This document shows positions 12,181-22,504 of a stretch of DNA of 64,000 nt, piece by piece. The stretch covers positions 62,001 to 126,000 of the forward strand of contig WHVA01000194.1 of the NCBI GenBank assembly GCA_015179125.1, given 5' to 3'. Origin of the DNA: Gautieria morchelliformis. Taxonomy: Eukaryota; Basidiomycota; Agaricomycetes; Gomphales; Gomphaceae. Each line of letters opens with the position of its first letter. Position 1 is the first letter of the stretch. Made by a program: the position numbers and the translations under genes. The notes under the pieces are model-generated. The model did not search any database and had not been told where the DNA came from. It saw only the letters and a program-made list of their open reading frames with translations.

Positions 12181-12810
12181 GTTACGACTGTGCAATTCCA
12201 ATTTCCAACCCTCAGTTCTGCACACATCCCGACCCTCCGATAGTTCCGATATTCCACCCCTTGTTCTACTCCCTTGTTCTTTCAACTCTATTACTCAGAC
12301 CCACCGGACTTGCTTCACCATACAGCAACACCATATGTCCAGTCCACCTTGTAGTTTCATTGACAGATATGTTTTCCGACCCCTTGTTCTTTTGCCATTG
12401 TTTTACCTTACCCTGAACCCCCCTTGTAGTCCCCTTGTTCCCAATTAGTTAGTTCCCACGTATGTCTACCCAACTTCCACTCCCCCTGGAATTTGCTTAG
12501 TACTACACCCTTACATGTTGTCCCAGCTCTTTGTATAAAAGCCTCTCATGTATGTCTGTTATTCTGCAATCAGATAATCGCCTTTGATACTTGATTTCCT
12601 TTGCTCTATCTCCTGTTCTTAGCACTGCGAGTTTAGCAAGACCTCCATCTCTCTGTCTTCTCAAGTTCCGACTTATCTTTAGTTCAATACTTTCCGACTT
12701 CCGACCAGTGTTCGGAAATACTTAGGACGATAGTTCATTGGGGGCGCAACATATAAGTTGAAGCCGTTGTCCTTTCCAGTTCCGACTTGCGGAAATCTCG
12801 ATGCGTAACA
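12181..12810 (+). repeat. Family B solo LTR (630 bp) with 5 bp target duplication
   Basis: It starts TGTTACGACTG and ends GCGTAACA. It is flanked by GCACT at 12176-12180 and again at 12811-12815. It sits inside the family C LTR, whose sequence resumes with CTAATACCCAAGACG. The copy is older than the LTR at 37462: many TTCCG motifs have become TTCCA or TTCTG. Confidence 0.9.
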
Positions 12811-13130
12811 GCACTCTAATACCCAAGACGATCTGATCAGTTGATTTCCCTGTTCAGAGACTTTCACAAGTCACTACCCCAAAACCAGTTTCTTGTTTAT
12901 TGCAGTGTGTTGATGATAGTCAGGTCAGCCCATTTACAAACTCTCCTGTGAAAGCCATTCCTCTCTTTTTGGAATACTTGGACCCTGATAGTCATACTCA
13001 AACCTACAGACTAATAGTTTGTTATTCATTATGCCACTATTGTTTAATATTCTTGCAATTTCGTATATGACACATTCTGATAGACCAAGGCATTATCTCT
13101 AACACCAAAGTCTTGAAGGGTTCCAAAACA
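12811..13130 (+). repeat. Family C LTR, right part of copy C2
   Basis: It continues the family C sequence after the inserted family B solo LTR and ends CTTGAAGGGTTCCAAAACA, identical to the end of C1 at 8724. Confidence 0.65.
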
Positions 13131-14643
13131 GTCGTGCTACTACAAGAGTGACATGAGTGATGACAGTCACCTGGAACATGTTTTCATGAACACAGATGTG
13201 TGCCTAGACCCGACAGTGAGCTACTGCCCACTGACCGGTACATTGAGCTGCGAACAGCAGCGCAGAAAAGACAGAGGCACAAATACTAGAGTCCACCACC
13301 ATGAACAAGGGCTCTAAAAAGCCCAAGGACAATGCCACATTGTGCGATGACGATGAACACGTTCAAGTCATTGCCCTAGGCAACAATGGCCCATTACTGT
13401 GCCAGAGTGTCGAACAAGGCATAAACCTTTCTGAAATTCTGCGAGATGTGTACCATAGGGACTCCATGTTCTCAAAAATCATGGAGCACCTGGACCTGCA
13501 CCTGAGATTCAGCATCCAGGATGGGCTGATCTGGACAAAGAATCAGCTCTGGAGAGATGTCATTGCCGTCCCATGATCTGTCCTTCAGGGGGGAAGGAGG
13601 CTGATGGAAGTTATTATTGATCATGCAGACCAGATAGTCAGTCACTACGGCCATCTGAAGACGTCAAATTATGTTCGAAGGTCATACTGGTGGCCAGGCA
13701 TGAGCCCAGACATCAAGTCATTCTGCATATCGTGTGTGAAGTGCCAGACGACAAAAACTGGGCCACAATGGCCCAAAGGCCTATTATATAGCCTGCCCAT
13801 CCCTGATAGGCCCTGGCAATCTATCAGCATCAGGTTTATGGGGCCCCTGCCCAAGTTGAATGACTATGACTACCTAATATCATTGACTGACTAACATCGC
13901 ACATCCACCTTGTCCTGACAACAACAAACATGTCAGCCAAGGGAGTAGCCTGGCTGTTCCTCAAAGAAATCATCAGACTCCATGGAATTCCAGACTCCAT
14001 CGTCTTGGACAGAGACTAGAAATTCACATCCATCTTCTGGTGTGAGCTGCAGCGACTCATGGGAACCAAACTTCTCATGTCAACTGCCTTCTATCCCCAA
14101 ACAGATGGAGTGACCAAGCGTGTGAACTGCTTGATTGGACAGGTACTATGTGCCATAGTCAGAGACGACCAGAAGGACTGGGCAAATAAATGTCCCATGG
14201 TCAAGGTTGCCCTCAACAGCAATGTCAGCATGACCACAGGGTTCATGCCTTTGAGCTGAATCACGGCTACATGCTGCAGATAGACCTGCCCATGGACATG
14301 GATACTCCATTCAAGGGAGTGGCCCAATTCACACATCAGGCCCTGATGGTGGCACACAATGCAATCATCGAGCGTCATGTGACACAAATATTTCATGCAA
14401 ACAAGAAACATACGGCAAGCGACATGTATGCAGCCAAAAACCACGTGTACCTGTCAACTCAAAACCTGACCCTGCCAAAGGGAAGAGCCAGGAAACTTGT
14501 ACTGTGGTACATTGGACCATATGGCATGGTCAAGGCACATAATAAAGCCTCAACGGTAACCCTAGAGCTACCCAACAAGCTGAAAAGCCACCGTATTTGG
14601 CCGGTTTTCCACTCAAGCCTCATACGGCAATACGAGGCTAACA
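13131..14643 (+). mobile_element. Family A (copy A2) integrase, degraded
   Basis: It shows integrase blocks: NYVRRSYWWPGM with CISCVKCQTTKTG (zinc finger), then SISIRFMGPLPK, LDRD followed by a stop, and YPQTDGVTKRVN. The first catalytic Asp is Arg here and the reading frame has several stops and shifts, so the copy is dead. Compared with the minus copy at 28672-29364, many CpG sites are TpG or CpA. The upstream boundary is the end of LTR C2. Confidence 0.75.
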
Positions 14644-14849
14644 TGTAAATAACCTGTGTACATAGTGCTTAGCTAATGCCAGTGGGCCCCTTAGGGACCC
14701 ACTGTACAGTTCATGCATGGGAACTGGCCGGTGGTTCCCAATCACATCTTACCTTACACTGTCACTACGTAGCATCCAGAATACCACACATTGGTCAAGT
14801 TCTGTCTGCCCTTGTGACACAAGGCATAATAAGACCTACATATTTTACA
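14644..14849 (+). repeat. Family A solo LTR inserted in a family A copy (206 bp)
   Basis: It starts TGTAAATAACC and ends ATTTTACA, flanked by the direct repeat TAACA at 14639-14643 and 14850-14854. The integrase C-terminal coding sequence continues across it. Confidence 0.92.
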
Positions 14850-15120
14850 TAACAACAATGAGCTATTTCCTTGCCCTGAAGCCAAGTTGTTCTATGACTT
14901 TGGATCAAACAACAACAAAGAGTGGCTCGTTGACAAGTTTATCGCACATTGATGGATAAACTCAACGGATCTGGAGATCCAGGTCCGCTGGACCCTAGGT
15001 GACGTGACATGGGAACCCATGTTGTCATGCAAGGATCTAGAAGCTCTGGATCATTGTTTAGAGCTCTGGGGAGTGGGCAAGCCACAACCTGCCCAAGCGA
15101 CATTAGACGCATCAGTCACA
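14850..15120 (+). mobile_element. Family A (copy A2) chromodomain remnant
   Basis: The translated remnant matches the intact-looking family A tail (EEWLVDEIIAHRW..., VRWTLGDVTWEPM). That tail is a chromodomain placed after integrase, as in chromoviruses. Stops and frame changes are present. Confidence 0.65.
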
Positions 15121-15267
15121 TGCTGACCACGTGACGTGCCAGCCACAGCACAGATAAATTTTTACTTCGGATCTTTCCAAGGTGCATCGCTTCTTCAAAG
15201 CAACCACCACCACCATCATCTCCTAACGAAGATGATGTCATCCAAGATGGAATGGATGTTGCTCAAT

Positions 15268-15400
15268 CACTAAAGATTTTTCCTCATGTTTAAAATTTTG
15301 TTTAACAAAAATATCTTCTTTATTTATTATTTTTCTCATGGCTGGAACAAATAAATTTAAAGAATAACTCTATAATTTATTTAAGTGGACCTATATGTCC
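15268..15400. repeat. AT-rich insertion (about 130 bp) in family A ORF
   Basis: A very AT-rich stretch absent from the other family A copies interrupts the codons equivalent to GMDVDPSTSEPHSTAP. It has no ORF and no clear terminal repeats. It may be a small non-autonomous insertion; identity unknown. Confidence 0.45.
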
Positions 15401-15462
15401 AAGCCATGATCAACAGCCCCAAAGCAGGGGGCTGCCGACATCCTTCGTGCACCCATCACCCA

Positions 15463-16146
15463 TGTTACGACCGTTCATTTCCGACTTCCGACCCTCAGTT
15501 CCGCCACACCTTCCGCCCCTCCGATATTTCCGCAACACCTTCCGTCCCTCCGTTATTTCCAACATTCCGCCCCTTGTTCATTTCCCTTGTTCTTTCGACT
15601 CTATTACTCGGACCCACCAGACCCACCTCACCGTTTATCAAGACCATATGTCCGGCCCTCCTTGTGTTTCGTTGTCAGATATGTTTTCCCGACCCCTTGT
15701 TCTTTGCCATTGTTCTACCTTACCCTGAACCCCCCTTGTAGTCCCATTGTCCCCAATAATTAGTTCCCACGCATTGTCTACTCGACTCCCGCTTCCTCCG
15801 GAGTTTGCTTAGTACCATATCATTACCTGTTGTCTCAGCTCTTTGTATAAAAGCCTGTCATGTATGTCTCTCTTTCTGCAATCAGATAATCGCCTTCGAT
15901 ACTTGATTTCCTTCGCTCCATCTCCTGTTCTTAGCACAGCGAGTCTAGCAAGATCTCAGTCTCTCTCCGCTTTCCATCTTCCGCCTCAGTTCCGACTCAA
16001 GTTCCGACCAACCTTTGGTTCAGTACTTTCCGCCTTCCGACTCAATTCCGAAATACTTAGGATGATAGTTCATTGGGGGTGCAACCTACAAGTTGAAGCC
16101 GCTGTCCTTTCCAGTTCCGACTTAGCGGAAATCTCGATACGTAACA
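15463..16146 (+). repeat. Family B solo LTR (684 bp) with 5 bp target duplication
   Basis: It starts TGTTACGACCG and ends ATACGTAACA, flanked by ACCCA at 15458-15462 and 16147-16151. It contains TTGTATAAAAGCC (about 15842-15854) and CTGCAATCAGATAAT, the conserved promoter/self-primer region. Confidence 0.93.
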
Positions 16147-16321
16147 ACCCATGAGCACTGGATGATTGTAGGGTGGGAGGATGCCCTAGCAATTGTCCAC
16201 CGAGATGATTGAAACACCTGTGCAACATATGCCATGTACCTGAGGGCCTCGACCAGCACCCGCAAGGTAAAGCAGAAGGATGAGGACATCAGTGACACCA
16301 TTGACGTGGCCTGAGCATGTG

Positions 16322-17100
16322 TCAAGATTGGATTTTAGGCGTTAATGTCATGTATTAGTAAACACAGCAAATGCCCAAATGGCTTGTGCACTGAAGTGTG
16401 TAGTTTGGTGAATAAGATGCGCGAATAAATATTTTAGAAGGTAAGAGGGCTACCCGAATGGGGCTCACCCTATCTACAGTCATAGCGAAATAGCCTGTGA
16501 CACTTGATGATGTAACGTCCAAGGTCTCACGGAGAGGTTGTCTAGTAGTAACAATCCTTTCGCCGGCGAAGGTGCTCCTTCAGAGCCCTTCGCCAACAGC
16601 ACCAATAATAGTATGAAGGCTAAGGTAATGAAGGTGAAGTATGAAAACTCACCAGTGGTGCTTAAGTCCTTCTCTGGTCTAAGATAGAAGTCTATAGAAG
16701 AGGGCTCAAGATGATGATCACAGTGAGGTCAAGCTTTTGCACAAGATAGACATATGATAATTGAACTGGAGAATATACATGCAAACGTAAACTACTTATA
16801 CCAAATGCTCATATGGTATCAGCGAATAGGAAAGAGGCCGTCATGAGTCAGGGTTGGATAGGGGTGCACAGTCAGGATACAAATAGATGGAACACATACA
16901 CAATGGAGAAGGAGAGGAGTGCAAACATAAAACAATGGGGGGAGAGAGGATAAAGGTACCTATGTAAGAAAACATGCCTGGAGACCTGCATACACCTTAC
17001 CCTGCATGGCCTCTTCATCTGCTGCAACGCCTTAGCGAGTGTAGTTACTGTTCTCCAGCTCACCAGAGCGACTATCAGCTACAGCTACGGAGGTGGAGCC
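16322..17100 (+). repeat. Family E LTR-like segment, second copy
   Basis: It starts TGTCAAGATTGG and is homologous, in reverse orientation, to 3045-3883 over most of its length (for example GGGTTGGATAGGGGTGCAC and GGTGCTCCTTCAGAGCC). The right edge is indistinct, around 17090-17100. No coding sequence. Confidence 0.6.
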
Positions 17101-17365
17101 AATAACGCATCCAAAGGTAAGACGAGGGTTGTTGGCCAGTTGATTGGACTGCAGAAGTGTTTGGTGACCTCGTGGAGAGTGACTCGGAGGAAGTGGCATC
17201 ACATCAATTGCCGGCTTTCATCATGACGTTGCTCCACAGTTCCAGAGGCTCTCCTCGTGCCATCAGAGGTTGTAAAACCACAACAAAGGAGCAATTTGCG
17301 CCAAGAACCTGGGAATGGACACATCACCGCCCTGGATATCCTTTGTCGTCCACGATGATCGATGG

Positions 17366-17580
17366 TAATTCTATGACTTTGGAGCAAATGACAATGAGGA
17401 GTGGCTCATCGATGAGATTATCACACATCGATGGATAAACTCGACGGACATGGAGTTCCAGGTCCGCTGGACCCTAGGTGACGTAACATGGGAGCCCATG
17501 TCGTCGTGCAAGGATCTTGAAGCTCTAGATAACTATCTAGAGCTCCGGGGGGTGGGCAAGCCATGCGACCTCCCCAAGCA
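17366..17580 (+). mobile_element. Family A (copy A3) chromodomain fragment
   Basis: The best preserved family A chromodomain: EEWLIDEIITHRW..., FQVRWTLGDVTWEPM, CKDLEALDNYLELRG. It is the C-terminal tail of integrase; the upstream integrase is missing. The stretch 17100-17365 before it has no protein I recognise. The 3' ORF begins 16 bases downstream. Confidence 0.7.
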
Positions 17581-17595
17581 CCACTAGATGCGTCA

Positions 17596-20169
17596 ATCAT
17601 GTGCACACCACGTGATGTGCTGGCCTCGGCGTGGTTAAATTTTCACCTCGGATCTTTCCGAGGCACATCACTTCTTGGAAGCAACTGTAAGGGCAACCCT
17701 GGCTGGTTGTGGAGATCACGCTACCACACAACTGACAAGGAGAAATCCAAAGTATGTATAAATGAACAGAGTATACAAGAGAGGGGCTTCTCACCTGACA
17801 AGGGGAAATCCAAAGAGAAAAGTCTAAGGACCCCCAATGTCAGCGAGCCCGTATTATACTACGCTGCGCAGCCAGGGACAACACTTGGCACCCGCCATCA
17901 ACCCTGCATCCTCCTGACCTCCCTGACCCTTGATCGACCCTTGATGCCACCTATTACGCGAGTCGCTTGATTTCCGACACTGTTCCGAGAGTGGAAGTCG
18001 GAAATTGGAGTGGAACTGGCAAGGTGAACAGAACTGGTGGAAGTTCTCCCAGAAGCGGAATCATTTCCGAAAGCGGAGGCAGAGATGGAATCGGAACCGG
18101 AACCGGAGTTGGAAATGGAGTCGGAACTGGGTGTGGTGTCAGAACTGGAAATGGAAAACAGGGTGTCCCCTGACAGCAACCACCACCATCGTCTGCTAAC
18201 AAAGATGATGCCATCAAAGGATGGAATGGACGTTGATCCGTCAACATCCGAGCCACACTCAACGGCCCCGAGACAAGGGGCTGCCGACATCCTATGAGCT
18301 CCAGTGGATCAGGAACACTGGACAATCGTAGGATGGGAAGATGCATTGGCAATCGTCCACCTGGACGACTGCGACACCTGCGCGGCTTACGCCACACACT
18401 TACGGGCCGCGACGGGCACCCGCAAGGTGAAGCTGAAGGATGAAGACATCGGCAACGCCGTCGACGCGGCCTGGGGATGGCTCCCAAGGGGCATCACGCG
18501 TGACACGCGAGTGGAACCCCTGCGGGACATCCATGATCTCAAAAAAGAGGTCAAGGACTTAGAACCCGCGGTCGAAGACCGCGATGACACGCTCAAAGTC
18601 AAGCGCGCCAAAGTAAAAGAGCTCGAGGGGCAGCTGAAGGTGCTCCAGCTCACACACACAGCCTCAAAAAGGCCGCGCCATGACCCGGCCACAGACCCAG
18701 TGGCTGGCCCTTCATCACCTCGCACGACGGCACCCTTGCCAGCACGTGCAGCCTCGGGACTGGCTTCCCGAATATCAGCTCCCACCCCAACATCAACGGA
18801 GGGGTGGAGTATGCCATCCGACACGGCATATGACATCCCGGATGGATGGGAGTCCGACTCCTCCATCTGGAAGACATATGATGCGGACAGAGCTCAGCAT
18901 ATGGCTGAGCAGCCTAAAAAGAAGTGCAAGAAATTGCACAGCACCCCCAACACATACAATGGCCTAGCCATTGTGAGGGAAAGCGGGATCAGCGCATACC
19001 TGGCGGTGTCACCGTCGCACACCATCAATGACCCTGCCCTACAACAGCAGGTAGCGTTGGTCGAGGCCCAGTACATTGGGCCTCATGTGGATCTACCGCC
19101 ACCGGCGGGGACAGTTCACCCTCCCTACCTGTGGGAGGGGGTGATCATACCACTCGGAGACCCGCCGATCTCTGAGATGGGCTTCCTACCACGACCAGTA
19201 GGAAAGGCACCGCAGCGGCATACTCAATGGTACAACATCTGCCCGCTTAACAACACACGCTTTGTCGAGCTCCGACTGCGTGCAAAGGACATGCCACAGT
19301 ACCTGCGCACATGCGACATGATCGGCATGTTCAAGCACATTGAGCGCAAGCAGCGCACTCACAATCCCAAACGGGATTGTTTTGTGATAGCGAGCGGTAC
19401 CCCACTCGACATTGCGGCTATCCTGAAGGGTTGGATACACAACTGGAAGGGATTCCCTCCGCCATCCGCAACAACGTGGATGGAACCCTCAACCTCGCAG
19501 ACGTGGATATCTGGATGTGGTTGAAGCCCCTCGCGCCCCAAGTCAAAGGGGTTGCATCACCTCTCAAGTCGAGGCTCTTCGACTTGTTCAGCTCGACCAA
19601 CCAATGGTCAAGCTTCGTTGATGCCAGGGAATGCCTGACACCACAGAGCACCAGCCTGTGGCTTCCATCACAGGTCCATATCCTGTGAGAGGCCAGGCTG
19701 GCCCAGACATCCCACTCGCCGAGATCGCGCGATGGCTGGCCCGCTATGCCAGCGTCACTCGCGAATAAGTGGCTCGCATTGAATATTATGTTCAACGCAG
19801 TCTCACTGGCACGGCATTCAGTGCCGCCGCCTGGGAGGGTCAACAAAAGATCCTCGAGACCAGCCATGTGAGAGCCGCGGTGCCACTACCGCTCACTCAT
19901 ACTCAGCTCGACAACGAGCTTGCAAGCATCTGGCCTCCTCCACAGGCCAATGACCCGGCCATCGAGGCCATACTCAGTGAGGACACCGGCCTTGATGACC
20001 AAGCAGAAGCCCCTGCCAGTGGTGGGGTAGAGCCACCGCACACAACCACTCCCGCAGATGCGGAGGTGCCTCCGGTGGAGTCATGCGCTCTGCCGGCCCC
20101 TTACGATGCTGACATCATTGTATCGGAATCACTAGAGGACTCCATCATGGAGGACCTCTATAACTCTTG
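17596..20169 (+). pseudogene. Family A 3' ORF, copy A3, the most complete copy
   Basis: It starts with ATG at 17599 (MCTPRDVLASAWLNF). After the inserted solo LTR F (17686-18175) it continues through a stop at about 18296, WTIVGWEDALAIVH, a heptad-rich coiled coil (HDLKKEVKDLEPAVEDRDD and on, about 18535-18650), a proline/serine linker, a basic EQPKKKCKK patch, LKGWIHN, a frameshift near 19450, WLARYAS, and an acidic tail ending SIMEDLYNS. Removing the LTR gives about 700 codons. Position between chromodomain and polypurine tract/LTR is shared by all copies. No known domain is recognised; it could be an env-position accessory protein or captured host gene. Confidence 0.75.
17686..18175 (+). 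repeat. Family F solo LTR (490 bp) with 5 bp target duplication
   Basis: It starts TGTAAGGGCAACCC and ends TCCCCTGACA, flanked by GCAAC at 17681-17685 and 18176-18180. The 3' half is a degenerate array of GGAACC/GGAAGT/GGAGTC hexamers (18000-18160). It is the only copy in this window. Confidence 0.88.
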
Positions 20170-20202
20170 AAATTATCTATAGTTGTCTATAGAGGGGGAG
20201 GG

Positions 20203-20409
20203 TGTAAATAACCTGTCTATGTACAATAGTTATTATATAATCCCAGTAGGCCCCTTAGGGACCCACTGTATAGTTCATGCATGGGAACCGGCCAGTGGTT
20301 CCCATCGCATCTTACTTTACACTGTCACTACGTAGCATTCAGAATACCACACATTGGTCAAGTTCTGTTGTGCTCTTGTGACACAAGGTTTAAGATCGAC
20401 ATCTTTACA
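20203..20409 (+). repeat. Family A 3' LTR of copy A3 (207 bp)
   Basis: TGTAAATAACC to ATCTTTACA, preceded by the polypurine tract at 20191-20202 and by the end of the A3 3' ORF. Confidence 0.88.
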
Positions 20410-20943
20410 GAGGCGCAGACAGTGGGGGCAGTTGTTGGGGTGGTGGAGGCGGCTGTGGTGGCAGTGGCAGCTGTTGCTGCTGTTGTTGCAGTGGTAGTTG
20501 CTGCTGCTGAGTTAGCTGAAGGACAGCCTGCTGCGTCTATTGCATGGTGGTGAGAAGCAATGAGAGCTATGCTTCAAGCGATGTGACATGTTGGTCAGTG
20601 GAGGGCATTGCAAAGGGGGGAATAGGGGTGGCTCCAGGGTCAGGCGCAGTGTCAAGAGGAGTATGCATGGGTTGCTTCTCCCTGGTACGGAAACTAGGAG
20701 GGGCAGTCCGGTCAGTAGGAGCTACCATTGGTGAGGATTGCAGGCAGAAGGTGTTGGAGTATGGCGAGCACTAGAAGCTACTAGCACATCAGTAAGCTTG
20801 GTCACAAGGATATTTAAGTTGAGTCACCATAGTTAGATTCCTTACGCGTTTGACAGAGCTCAGACAAACGCAATTGTTAAACTCTCGAGGTCTGCACCGA
20901 AAACTTAACAGAAGGATGGGACAGCTCTGCGGTATGTGGTGCC
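20410..20943. other. 534 bp spacer between two tail-to-tail family A LTRs
   Basis: No family A sequence. On the minus strand 20420-20560 would encode a glutamine/proline-rich stretch (QQQQ, PPPPP), possibly a Gag fragment of another element. A small palindromic GC-poor region follows. No gene is supported. Confidence 0.4.
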
Positions 20944-21158
20944 TGTAAAGATGACGATCTTAAGCCTTGTGTCACAAGGGCACAACAGAACTTGACCAAG
21001 GAGTGGTATTCTGAATGCTACGTAGTGACAGTGTAAGGGTAAGATGCGATGGGGACCGCTGGCGGGTTCCCACGCATAAACTATACAGTGGGTCCCTAAG
21101 GGGCCCACTGGGATTATGTAATAACTAGTATACATGTATGATACATAGGTTATTTACA
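20944..21158 (-). repeat. Family A 3' LTR of reverse copy A4 (215 bp)
   Basis: On the minus strand it starts TGTAAATAACC (21158) and ends ATCTTTACA (20944). The polypurine tract lies at 21159-21170. Confidence 0.88.
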
Positions 21159-21189
21159 CCCTCCCCCTCTATAGACAACTATAAGGGAC

Positions 21190-21661
21190 CAACTAGGACT
21201 CATAGAGGTCATCCATGATGGCATCCTCTAGTGATTCCGATACGATGACATCATTGTATGGGGCCAGTGGAGCACGCGACTCCTCCGGAGGCACCTCCGC
21301 GTCCGCAGGGGTGGTTGGGTGAGGTGGTTCTACCTCACCACTGGCGGGGGTCTCCGCTTGGTTGGCAAGGCCGGTGTCCTCGCTGAGAGGGCCGGGTCAT
21401 CGGCCAGGGGAGGAGGCCGGAAGCGCGCCAGCTCTTGATCGAGCTGAGCATGGGTGAGCGGTCGTGGCACTGCGGCCCTCATGTGGCTGGTCTCGAGGAC
21501 CTTTTGTTGGCCCTCACGTGCGGCGGCACTGAATGCCACGCCGATGAGGCTGCGTTGAACGTAATGTTCAATGCACACCGCTTGTTCGCGAGTGACACCG
21601 GCGTAGCGGGCCAGCCATCACGCGATCTCGGCAAGCAGGATGTCGGGGCCAGCTTGGCCTC
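21190..21661 (-). pseudogene. Family A 3' ORF, reverse copy A4, C-terminal fragment
   Basis: The minus strand encodes IEHYVQRSLIGVAFSAAARE, then RAAVPRPLTHAQLDQELARF, and ends in the acidic tail before the polypurine tract. It is cut at 21661 by the end of LTR C3 and is frameshifted near 21370. Confidence 0.7.
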
Positions 21662-22504
21662 TGTTTTGGAACCCTTCAAGACTTTGGTGTCAGAGCTAAC
21701 ACTTTGGTCTATCAGAACGTGTTGTATACGAAACTGCAAGAATGTTAAACACTACTGTCGTAATAAATAACAAACTATTAGTCTGTAGGTTCGAGGACAA
21801 CTATCGGGATCCAAGTATTCCAAAAAGATAGGAATGGCTTCACAGGAGAGTTTGTAAGTGGACTGACCCGATTAACGTCAATGCACTGCAATAAACGAGC
21901 GACTAGGGTTTAAGAAGTGACTTGTGAAAGTCACTGAACAGGAAAGTCACTGATCAGTTCGTCTTGGGTATTGGAGAGCTAATTGACAAGGAAATCGATT
22001 GTCAGACTCACTCTGCAGAATTTCACCTGGAGTGTTAGTCTGGGTGGCTAAGTAGAAACGCAACTACTTAACTGAGAATTAATACACTAAGTAAGTGTAA
22101 TAACCCTAGCTGGAGTTAGCAGCTTAGTAAGCTGTGCAAGCTTGGCAAGTCACACGAGGTACGTGGATAGTAGATGATGATGTATTGGCTGATTTTACTA
22201 ACACTTGCTTGAGTTAGTAGCTGTGCTAGTTGCACAGGCTTTGGATTACTAACCCCCTAGCTGGGATTAGCAGCTGTGACCAGCCCACAGGCTTTGGCTG
22301 GATAGAAGGCTGATTATACTAACACTTGCTCGAGTTAGTAGCTGTGCTAGTTGCACAGGCTTGGGATTACTAACCCCTAGCTGGGATTAGCAGCTGTGAC
22401 TGGCGCACAGGCTTGGCTGGACAGAAAGATACTGTATTGGCTGATGAAAGGTGGGCAGTAAGGCCTCTTTTTATATTGTATCTACTATCTATTAATAGAC
22501 TAGA

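Larger units (their letters stand above)
15121..16320 (+). pseudogene. Family A 3' ORF, copy A2, interrupted twice
   Basis: Remnants of the N-terminal third of the extra ORF: SASF...LLQSN near 15180, then an AT-rich insert (about 15268-15400), the block ending GGGGCTGCCGACATCC, a family B solo LTR (15463-16146), and finally the stretch equivalent to WTIVGWEDALAIVH to TRKVKLKDEDI at 16152-16315. It is truncated at 16321 by family E sequence. Confidence 0.7.

Noticed and set aside
18000..18175. Glu/Arg-rich and Trp/Asn-rich ORFs in three frames
   Set aside because: They come from a degenerate GGAA hexamer repeat inside solo LTR F.
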